DNA of 64,000 nucleotides, from NCBI GenBank assembly GCA_009760885.1, contig CM019703.1:8770959-8834958 (forward strand). The letters run 5' to 3'. The stretch's first letter is position 1. Each line of letters starts with the position of its first letter. A model generated the notes under the pieces. It had not been told where the DNA came from. It saw only the letters and a program-made list of their open reading frames with translations, and did not search any database. Position numbers and translations under genes: made by a program. This stretch comes from Achatina immaculata (lineage: Eukaryota; Mollusca; Gastropoda; Stylommatophora; Achatinidae). Positions 55,216 to 64,000 of the stretch are shown here, in pieces.

Positions 55216-56190
55216 AGGTATTTTACTTTCTTGTTTCTTGTTAAACACTTTCTCGCGTGCAGTTGGCTTACGTCTCAGACATTGCAGATGTCATCACTGA
55301 CTGAGCGATATTAATCCTTTTCACACACAAAATTTTCTTTAGGCAAAATCTGTGTTTCCTGTTGATTCAAATGATTAAAGGTCTCCTTATTTAGAATTGA
55401 ATTCTCATGTAATACGGCCAGGTTGGCGTGCCGAAAGGCCATTGTGAACCAGGGCTGACTTGAGGGTTGGAGAATGTAATCCTTAGATCAGAAATGTAAC
55501 CTTTCTTCTTTCAGTTCTAAACACTTTTTTTTTTAGATAAACCACTTTAGATATAAGTTCTTTGTGTGAGTGAGTGAGGGAATAGAAAAGGGGCGAATCG
55601 ACTAGCAACGCATCTTCTCGCACTGAAGGTACTGGATTCTATTCCCTTCCTTCGGGAAGGATTCTCTCCAGTACTACGGAGTTCCCGCAACGAGGAGAAC
55701 AGAGCCCCAAAGGACAGAGTCCAGTGACGCTGATCTTTAGTTTATGACTTTAAAGGTGCAGCGACAAAATGTCATTTCTATAACGGTTCATATAAGAAAG
55801 GTGTTAATTAATCACATTCCTTTGCTGTTAGAAACATATTTCATTGAGCTTAGTTACCAGTTTAGCTTTAAACTAAGTGTTACTAATTTCATCCAGCATC
55901 TATAAAAGATAAAATAAATAATGCAACAAGTAGCACATACAAACAAAAGATAACAGCGAATCAGGCAAAAAAAAAACAAAACGAATTTTTAAAGCAGATC
56001 TTCATTTTAAAAAAAGCATAGGGGGAACAAACATTCTTCGTTACTAAGGCTAAATGCACCATTGCAATCGTCATGGTTTTAGCAGGGGCTACGGAATGCA
56101 TACACCAAGCTGAGATTCTCATTTACAGGAAGATGTAGGAGCCCAAATGGACTTGTCTGGTGTGTGTGTAATTATTTTAATTTTTTGTTC
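55216..56190. other. unassigned DNA
   Basis: A small hairpin, ccttccttcgggaagg, lies at 55646-55661, just after a tRNA-like stretch (cgactagcaacgcatcttct). Otherwise nothing recognised. Confidence 0.3.
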
Positions 56191-56191
56191 G

Positions 56192-56550
56192 GGGGTGGGG
56201 GGGGGGAGGGAACAAAGACAGTGCCCGTTTTAGCAATCAGTGAGAAATAGCTGACATGTTGGCGTCACGGCTTGGCGAACCATAGCTGACCAAGACCCTG
56301 TCCCACCTCTCCGTTGATACCCCCAGTAACAGGCCTAGCCTGGCTAAAGGGGCAGAGATCGCCTTAGTCCCCATGGTGGTGGAGTCTGTTAAAGAAGTAT
56401 TGCAAACCCCCTTGATTTTTAGTTGCACTCAGGAATTGATAAAAAAAATAGCTGCCGTAATCCGCTCCCAATCCCACACGATGCTTTGTCTCAACATCTC
56501 CATAGCATCGGATGCAAAGCACACCAGGTTTCAGTTCCAGGGAGATAGCA
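56192..56550 (+). mobile_element. SINE-like family S, copy 10
   Basis: G-run at 56192-56208, gacatgttggcgtcacggct, ctgaccaagaccctgtccca, ggtggtggagtctgttaaag, ccgctcccaatcccacacga and gttccagggagatag, passing straight into the AGT tract. Confidence 0.85.
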
Positions 56551-56729
56551 GTAGTGATAGTAGTAGTACTAGTATGAGTAGAAATAGCAGTAGTAGTAGC
56601 AGCAGCAGTAGTAGTAGTAGTAGGAGAAGAAGAAAAAGAAGAGCAAGAGTAGTAGTAGAAAAAGAAGAAGAATAGTAGTAGCAGTCGTAGTGATAGTAGC
56701 AGTAGTAGTAGTAGTAGTAGCAGTAGTAC

Positions 56730-56761
<32 letters not shown>

Positions 56762-56763
56762 AT
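56546..56763. repeat. AGT/GAA trinucleotide tract
   Basis: (AGT)n with an AAGAAGAA core, starting exactly at the end of family S copy 10, as if grown from its tail. Confidence 0.95.
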
Positions 56764-57900
56764 AGATTTAACATTAACGCCAATGAATGCTCCTTTCTTT
56801 CCTGCGACATTTTCGATAAAGAATTATTCACAACTTCTCCGCGAAAGACATAAGCAACAACAACAACAATAACACACACACACACAAAACTTACCTGTTA
56901 GAAGATTTTTCTTTTCTTTCGATTTCTAACCTAAAAACCTTCCTTCGGCCACCACGTTCTCCACAGTTACCATTGTTCTGAATTGTAAGATTTTAAAAAC
57001 ATATATAATTTGAAATATGTTAGTACCCTCTTGCAAGTCTCTGATAAGAAAAGCCGTAATGGACTTATCAAGCCCTCCTCATCAACGATATGCCGGCTAT
57101 TGTGTGAATTAGACTTCTAGAATGTGTTCACGATTCTGCTGTACCTGCTATGGTGAATAATGAACACCGGACGCCGGAAAGTTGACACGGTGAATGATTA
57201 TTCCTTTAGTTTATTATTCCAGGGTCCAATCTATTTCACTAAGATCATTCAGTTCTTGTAAATAAGAAATGAAGCTGACAGATAAAAAGGCAATTTCAGT
57301 AACTGGTCTGTTCAGTAGCCGCGAAATCTAGGGCAACCTTTCAGGATTGGTCCATGCTTGAACACAACGTGAACAGGCGGGACAGGCCCAGAAAGAGAGA
57401 TCTGCCCTCCATAATGAATCCGTCGTAGGCGAAGGGTGAAATATTGAAGAGCCCGTATATTTTCTCACGAATTCTCGACGTGAAGGTTCAGTAAAGACTT
57501 TCTTAACGCTTTTTTTTGTGTTTGTTTGTGGTTTTGTTGTTGTTGAAAAGTTAACGACCGTCGGGCTTATGTGAATGTCTTATCTGTTTTTTTTTTCTGG
57601 GGACTTGGTTAAGGACAGATGTGTAAGGTTGACATAGATATTAGAAATATACTGGTTACACGCTGCGAACTCTGGAAATAAAAGTCTTGTAGTGTCTTAA
57701 ATGCGAAGTTAAATTCTTGTTATTGGTTTCAAGTTATTTTGTACGCTGACGTTTCATGTTTGTCGATTTGTATAGGGGTATCATCCGGGCAGCTTACAGC
57801 AGGTTTATTATGTCAGTGATCTTGTGGTTAATGGGGTAGATAGACGGATATGTTGACAGACAAATAAAACAGATGAATGAATAAACTGACAGATAGGTTG
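56764..57900. other. unassigned DNA
   Basis: Over 1.1 kb with no recognised gene or family; short (CAA)n and (CA)n at 56850-56886. Confidence 0.3.
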
Positions 57901-57904
57901 ACAA

Positions 57905-58132
<228 letters not shown>

Positions 58133-58825
58133 TCCATATATTGAGCACATTCAGAGTAAGCGCGTACCATCCTTCCATGATGCTAGAAAGTCGCCAGAGA
58201 ACCAAATGCCAGCTGGGAGAAGTACACATTACATTAAGTTTACCTTCATATCCGTTCCCTTTTCTGGACCAGCTATAGGTCGGAGACATGACGCAGCAAA
58301 ATTTAAAAGCAAAATTCTATGCACCTTTAAAAGTAGACTTTCGCATCCAGAAGGGTTCTCTCGGCATTTATCTGCTTCTCATTCTTCTGTTTTACAACTT
58401 AGGTGGGTCGAATGAGAGAAGAGTAGTGGTTGTTCAGCTGATGTATGGCTGCAAAATTTAGGTGGCTTCCTTGGTTTTTTTTTAAATAGCGGATCCCCAA
58501 TGGGAGAAGGCGACCTCGGGGTTGTAGCCCTAGGGCCCCGAGGGTATATAGAAGGCACAGCGACTCTGCCCCCACCCTGCTTCTTTCTTATTAGAAAAGT
58601 CGTCTTGCAAGGTAATTTCCGTGTTTGAATAGAGGGCCCAATAGTAAACTAGCCCGGGGGCATGACCTGGCTCTACACAGCACTATGATGAAAGCAAAAT
58701 GGCTCCTCAATATAATTGATGGTAAGCGGGATAGGGAAAGGGGTAAGAGGGAAAAGGGGTTGCACCACACCCTTTTCAGAGGCCCTGAGATGAGGTATAG
58801 ACCTCGCTACGAGAGAGACATTTTT
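58133..58825. other. unassigned DNA
   Basis: Nothing recognised. Confidence 0.3.
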
Positions 58826-58834
58826 ACGTGAATA

Positions 58835-59035
58835 TTCTGTTATACTTTAATACACTGACAACGATGTATATAGTGTACTTCGGTACTGCTCGCCTTGCAG
58901 ACAGGAGGGAAGTTCTTTGACATGACTGGTCAGTACCTTCTTGACTCACTGGGTTTGACTGGAGCTCCACTAGAACCCATATTCTTCGCATAGAAAGCGG
59001 CTCCCTTATCACTCCGCTACTTCTGCGCTCAGCCA
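58835..59035 (-). mobile_element. possible tRNA-derived SINE
   Basis: On the minus strand gcgcagaagtagcggagtga resembles a tRNA head and tgggttctagtggagctcc an eroded B box. Confidence 0.4.
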
Positions 59036-59039
59036 ACTG

Positions 59040-59890
59040 TAATTAGTCGTCGTAACTAACAAGAAAGGCCAATGGAGGGGGGGGGGGGGTACATAAGATG
59101 CATTGTCTGGGGCCCTGAAAAAAAGTTTCCCTTGTTTTAAGATGCAGCATGGAAGGCTTCCTCTGTTTTAACGAGGGGCCCGTACAGAATGAAAACGGTG
59201 GCTAGTCGACAGGGTAAGCGGTAGAGGAGAAGGGGAGGCAACAATAGTTTTTAACATCAGCCAACAAAGTTCCACTTGGAGGTCCTCTTGGGAAGTTGGT
59301 GTAACTGAGCATGCGAAGCACATGCCATACAGAATGATGGCCTTCAACGTCTCCGTCGACGAACAGCCAATGACAATGTCTGAACAAACACAAAATTTGG
59401 ATGACGGATAAGTCATTCTTCGAGGGACTGGTATTAAAGACATTTAAGTAGCAGGGATTTCAAAAAGCTGAACTTAAAATCCTGAAAATGGAATGGATGT
59501 GGCTGTTGTGAGGAAAAAAAACAAACAAACATACAACACACGAGGTGTGAAGGCATCTCTGATTGCTGGCGTTAGGATTAGAGAACCAAATCTGATCAAG
59601 ACGCTCTTCTGTATGGTTAAGCTGTCAATGGCAGCCGATATTGCTAAACATTTAGTGTATAGAACTTTTAGCTTATAGAACTTTTAGTGTAAAGAGTGGA
59701 ACGAAAATGAGAAGTAAAACTGTTGCATAATAGCGAATGTTAAGTAAGGTTATTTCCGGATTTTTATTGGATTTCATAAGGATGAAAAGAAAAAAAACTG
59801 ACTATTGGCCTCTGTTCTGACCTTCCATATTGCTATTATGGTTTCTTGGTCTGTTTGCAGAAGATAGTTTGCCATTGCTTTTCTTCTGGA
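59040..59890. other. unassigned DNA with G-run
   Basis: G-run at 59078-59089; nothing else recognised. Confidence 0.3.
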
Positions 59891-59892
59891 CA

Positions 59893-60512
59893 ATGAATAA
59901 ATGGTGAAACGACAACTTGTTTTGACATAAAACAAGGGGTCCGTCAGGGGTGCATAATGTCTCCTTCCTTATTTAATTTGTATACTGAAAATATAATGAG
60001 GAATGTTAGAGAAAATGTAGACAAAGAATATTACGATGCCATAACAATTGGAAGTTATGAAATACCAGAGATTAGATATGCGGATGACACAGTATTACTG
60101 TCCACAACACAAAAAGGAATGGAAAAACTAATTATGTCCGTCCGTAAGAGTAGTGAAGAGCAAAACCTCTATCTTAATGCGAAGAAAACTAAACTGATGA
60201 CAACTGACAAAACAAATAAGGCAGCTGAAATATATTTCAATAAGGAAAAACTGGAAGAGTGGAGATACGAATTTAAAAGAGGGACATTTATCGCTCTTCA
60301 AAAAGTAAAACGCCTAAGAAGCTGTGGAGAGGAACAGACAGAACTACACAAAATAAGATTTTAAAGAGCATGCATCGCAACATATGCTTGTGAGACCTGG
60401 ACACATAACAAAACAACTGAGAAACACATAAATGCCTTTGGATGTAATGCTACAGGAGAGTTCTTCAAATATCATGGACACACACAAAAAAGAACAAATA
60501 TATCCATACTAC
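59893..60512 (+). mobile_element. RTE-like LINE family A, 5' portion of a split copy
   Basis: KQGVRQGCIMSPSLFNLY and IRYADDTVLL are intact (frame 59957-60364). Downstream codons are disturbed by small indels. The element stops at ...atccatactac (60502-60512), where family B is inserted; it resumes at 61828. Confidence 0.85.
59957..60364 (+). pseudogene. RTE-like reverse transcriptase palm fragment
   Basis: 135 codons spanning the central RT palm: the SPSLFNLYTENIMRN segment after the conserved VRQGC, the catalytic YADD (about 60078-60089) and NLYLNAKKTKLMTT. A deletion replaces the YLGSQLTNNG region and shifts the frame before 60300. The ATG is simply the methionine before SPSLF, not a start. 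Confidence 0.8.
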
Positions 60513-61827
60513 CGCTGTTGGCGAGATCTTCAGCTGCCGTGCGTGGAGCGGTGCTCCTCCCGCCCAATGAAGAAATTTGCAAATGAGGTTGCCGCGCAGC
60601 ATCACTGCGGAAAAGGTGGTAGAAAGGATAAAGCGAAGCAAACAGTCAAATCACGGCACCTCTGGTCTGGAGGTCGGCCACGTCCTGAGTGCAGTCATAT
60701 CGGGTGAAATGCATGAACCGGCTTGTCCCAGAGGTTAAGACACTGCTGGCGAGACTCTTCAAATGCCGCACGTGGAGTGAAGCTCCTCCCGGTTAAGGAA
60801 GTGAATGCGGAAAAGAAATAAAGGTTGCTGTGCGGAGCCGATGGGAAAAGGTGGTTGAAAGTAAAGTTTAACCGGTATGTCCAGTAGTATCGCTACGAGA
60901 GCTATACCACGGCACCTCTGCTCTAGAGGCCGCCCACGTCCGAAATACACCTACACTGGTGAAATATGCCTAAACCGGCACACACCAGGGGTGGAACTTG
61001 ATGGCTAGACATGTCATGCCACCTCTGCTGTAGAGGTCGGTCACGCCTGATATACACCCATACTAGTGAATTTTGCCTAAACCGGCTCATACCAGGGGTG
61101 AATCTTGAAGGCTATGCATGTCACAGTACCTCTGCCGTAGAGGTCGGTCCCGTCCCAAACACGCCCATACTGGGATAATGCCTAAACCGGCTCAACCCAG
61201 GGGTAGAAGTCACTAGTGGCGAGGATTCGTCCTCCTGGACAAAAGCTCCATCCTGGTCACAACTAGGAAGTGTTGCGGCCACGACCGCAAAATGCTGAAG
61301 TCGGAGACACTGGACCAGGGAAGTCTAGATAGGCAACCACCTCTCACCCGGCGGGGATGTTTGCGTATCCTAATCACGCTGAGGTTTTCCGGTGAGAAAG
61401 TCCAACCCTGGACTGGATGGGCAACCACCTCTCACCCGGCGGTGATACAAGGGTATCTCAAAATATGTCGAGGTTTTCCGGTGAGAAAGTCCAACTCTGG
61501 CCTGGGTGGGCTACCGCCTCTCACCCAGCGGGGATGCACTGATATCCTAAACACGTCGAAGTCTTCCGGTGAGAAAGTCCAACCCTAGACTAAACTAGTG
61601 CAATGAAAACCACGGTGTCACGCAATCCCGCTTCCGAGACCCACCAAGAATACAGGCTAAAGCACTGTGATACTCTGAACCCCTTGTGGTCCTCTCGTGG
61701 ATCTCGTGTGGTCTATTTTGGACCACACAGGGGACCACGGGACCTAACGAGGACCACAGGCGTGAATTCAGTAGGATCACAGTGCGGTTTTTGGTGGTAG
61801 AAGTGAACGAAGAAGAAGAAGAAGAAG
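60513..61827 (+). mobile_element. non-coding (GAA)-tailed element family B, copy 1
   Basis: A 1315-bp insertion inside a family A LINE with an exact 11-bp duplication atccatactac (60502-60512 and 61828-61838). Modules: two related ~225-bp units starting ggcgagat/ggcgagac (60519 and 60750); about four ~110-bp units around ctctagaggtcggtcacg and taaaccggct (60655-61205); a unique piece with tgctgaagtcggag (61292); three ~78-bp units around tttccggtgagaaagtccaa (61335-61590); a 3' region with gtgtggtc...gaccacac hairpin (61708-61731) and repeated ggaccac; then gaagtgaacgaagaagaag. No long conserved ORF. Confidence 0.9.
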
Positions 61828-62130
61828 ATCCATACTACAAGAACTTAATATTGAATAAAGTTGGCTAGTAAGGAAGATTAAACAGAGAAAACAGAGAACA
61901 TATTTTGGACACATTAAACGTCATGAGAATTTAGAGAAGACTGTATTGAAAAGATACAACATGAAAAAAGAAAGAGAGGAAGACCAAGGCAAAGATGGCT
62001 GCAAGACATCGTTGATAATCTGCAGATAGATGGATCAGAAGCAGGACATCTTGCTTACAACGGTGAGGCCTACAGGAGTGCTGCTAGAAAGGCAAAGTTC
62101 CGCAAGGGACATGCAAGTGACTGACTGACA
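61828..62130 (+). mobile_element. RTE-like LINE family A, 3' portion of the split copy
   Basis: Continues from 60512: the LNIE..WLVRKIKQRK region, HIKRHEN, a basic RKRGRPRQRWLQ stretch, AGHLAYN and AKFRKGHASD, then tgactgac tail. One short indel near 61890 and one near 61955 break the frame. Confidence 0.85.
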
Positions 62131-62578
62131 GGTCTCTGATAAAGAAGTCATGCCCATTCATTCTGTCATCCATTCATCAGTCAGCCAGTCACTCAGTCAT
62201 TCATTCATCCATTCACCCAGTCATTCCGTCATCAAGTCATCCATTCACCCAGTCATTCAGTCACCCATTCATCCAGTCATCAGTGATCTGTAGACGGTGA
62301 CCGATTAACTCTTTCACTTCTGAATTAACGCCCATGCTCTGGCAGGATACATTTTGGTGAGAAACTTTGGTAGAAAGAAACTGGAAGAAACTTACTCTAT
62401 AATTTAAAAACGTGGATTGGCTTAGCAATGTGCTGCTTTTCTTTTGTGATTAGACTCTGCCTAAATGTCGTACTGAGCGTTGGTTCGCGTAGATGCGCAA
62501 GATCTACCAGCACTGCCACTGCCGTTTCAGAGTCAGTGTTTACTGCCCTGTGCTCTTTGTCTCTTCTTATGAAGCAAT
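62131..62578. other. (CATT)-type irregular repeat, then unassigned DNA
   Basis: cagtcattcattcatccatt-like irregular repeats at 62150-62282 continue from the tail side of the family A LINE. The rest is not recognised. Confidence 0.5.
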
Positions 62579-62579
62579 A

Positions 62580-62962
62580 GGGGGAGGGGGTGAAGGGGTT
62601 AAAACGCTGTTCGATTACGCAACCAGCGACACATAGCTAATATGCTAGCGTCAGGGTTAGCGAACCATAGCTGACCAAGACCCTGTCCCGCCTCTCCGTT
62701 GATACCACCCCCCCCCCCTTTCCGCCCAGTAAGAGGCCTAGCCCGGGTAGCGGGATATCGTCATAGTCCCCATGGTGGTGGAGTCTGCTTTAAAAAAAAA
62801 AGCATTGCACACTCCCTGCTTTTAGTTGTACTCTAGGACTGAAAAAAAAACAACTGCCGTAACCCGCTCCCACGCCGATACGATGCTGTACGCCATCACC
62901 TCCACAGCATTGACTGCAAAGAACACGAGCTCGCAGGTACAGGGAGATAATAAGTGAAGCAG
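62580..62962 (+). mobile_element. SINE-like family S, copy 11
   Basis: ggggagggggtgaaggggtt opening, aaaacgctgttcgattacgc, atgctagcgtcagggttagc, ctgaccaagaccctgtcccg, a C-run at 62707-62718, ggtggtggagtctgctttaa and the gcattgactgcaaagaacac box. Confidence 0.85.
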
Positions 62963-63730
62963 AAGTGGACGAAGTGCCGAATCCAGCCAATCCCTGCCTC
63001 TCAGCCTCCAATCTCGGACGTCGTTCCCAGGTTGTCTTCCCTTGGGCGTCTCCATCGTGTGTAACTTTAGAAGTTTCTAACATCGTCTTGACGTCGAATT
63101 ATGTGCCCCTGGACGACATTTATTTTCCTTATATGTCAGTCTTGCTTGTGTATGTTAACAACGTTCTTGCAGTAACTTCGCCAGTGATGAGTAATTTATT
63201 CAGCATTTTGACTGTAATTTATTTTTTTTTTTTTGGAGAATGTGAAAATAGTTTATAAATTTCAGATAAAAAGAGTTTAATTGTGAGGATAACAAGTTAA
63301 AAGTATTAGTTTTAAATGTAATAGTTTTATTATTGTGAATGTTATACCCCGTGAAACTGATCTAGAATGTTTACAACATATTGAAAGTTGAGAGATGTCG
63401 AACAAAATATCAGTCTCAGCTGTCCAGTTCTTTTTTTTTTTTTTTGAAAGTTCATTTGTTTTCCCCATTCTCATAGCAGTGAGTTTTGGAGCCTTTTCGA
63501 AAGAGGTAACCGGTAAATTTCCAGAGCTTTTCTTTTGCTGTAATCATGTGGATGTTTTCTTGTGAGCTTTCAGTTTGTATGGTTTTATTACCTCAAAGAA
63601 ATTATAGGCAAAGTTTTAACAAAAACCCAAAAAAAATGACGTTACAAAGAGAGTTAGGTTGGATTTGTTCAGCTTTTCAATCACAAATCGTGGAATTTAA
63701 CTTAAAATTGCTCCAAACATTTGTAATGTA
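62963..63730. other. unassigned DNA
   Basis: T-runs at 63223-63235 and 63430-63445; nothing recognised. Confidence 0.3.
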
Positions 63731-63731
63731 G

Positions 63732-63950
63732 ATTCTTCTCTTCTTCTTCTTCTTCTTCACCACATCCTCCTCTACCTCCTCTTCTTCCCCTTCCCCTTCT
63801 TCTACTTCTTCTTCTCCTCCTCCTCCTTCACCACCTCCTCCTCTACTTCCTCTCCTCCTCCCCTTCTTCTTCACTGCCTCCTCCTCCTCCCCTTCATCTT
63901 CTCCACATCCACTTTCTTTTCCCCGTTCTCGTGGTCCTCATCCTCCTCCA
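63732..63950. repeat. CTT/CCT-rich simple repeat
   Basis: Irregular (CTT)n and (CTC)n. It could be the inverse of a (GAA)n tail on the minus strand, but no element is recognised beyond it within the window. Confidence 0.85.
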
Positions 63951-64000
63951 CAGTCTTTCACTTCTGTCCCACTACGATTACCTCAATGGATAATATGGGC

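Overview
This is a gene-poor, repeat-dense stretch of a eukaryotic, almost certainly invertebrate, nuclear genome. I found no convincing host protein-coding gene, rRNA or functional tRNA. The repeat mix is APE-type LINEs with and without RNase H, a Penelope-like element with a GIY-YIG domain, mariner and hAT DNA transposons, several tRNA-derived SINEs and many minisatellites. It suggests a lophotrochozoan such as a mollusc, but that taxonomic guess is inference from repeat style only.

Layout. 0-9 kb: SINE-like copies, 31-bp, 28-bp and 48-bp minisatellites, tRNA-derived SINEs and hAT ends. 9.2-10.45 kb: a 1.3-kb non-coding (GAA)-tailed element (family B, minus strand). 11.36-12.63 kb: a dead mariner. 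13.4-14.5 kb: a hAT element with an 8-bp duplication that encloses a LINE fragment. 15-17 kb: GA-rich and short tandem repeats. 17.4-21 kb: a cluster of RTE-like LINE pieces (family A), including the longest open frame of that family (326 codons). 22.4-28 kb: large 33-bp, 40-bp and 32-bp arrays and two AGT trinucleotide tracts. 30.0-33.0 kb: a 1.46-kb tandem duplication. 35.1-40.3 kb: a 0.62-kb non-autonomous element head-to-head with a full-length 4.47-kb LINE carrying endonuclease, reverse transcriptase, RNase H and a zinc knuckle. 42-45 kb: a 40-bp array and SINE-like copies. 45.5-46.3 kb: two LINEs stacked on one target site. 46.6-48.25 kb: head-to-head Penelope-like copies. 48.66-50.26 kb: a 13-bp satellite interrupted by a LINE. 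51-55.2 kb: GA-rich DNA, a 44-bp array and an SINE-derived 34-bp array. 57.9-62.1 kb: a GATA tract and a family A LINE split by a second family B element.

How the parts work together. Four element types in this window end in the same kind of 3' terminus, an ACGAAGAAGAAG-like (GAA)n tail: the 4.47-kb LINE, its 0.62-kb derivative, the 1.3-kb family B element and a small element of about 160 bp. The simplest reading is one autonomous LINE supplying the machinery for a set of non-coding passengers. A second group of RTE-like LINEs ends in (CAGT)n or (GA)n tails and seeds microsatellites. Several minisatellites are visibly internal pieces of retroposons that were amplified in tandem.

The full-length LINE has a perfect 13-bp target-site duplication. 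All five breaks in its reading frame are one-base length changes in A or T runs, so it may really be intact. Families named A-G, S and T here are labels for this window only.
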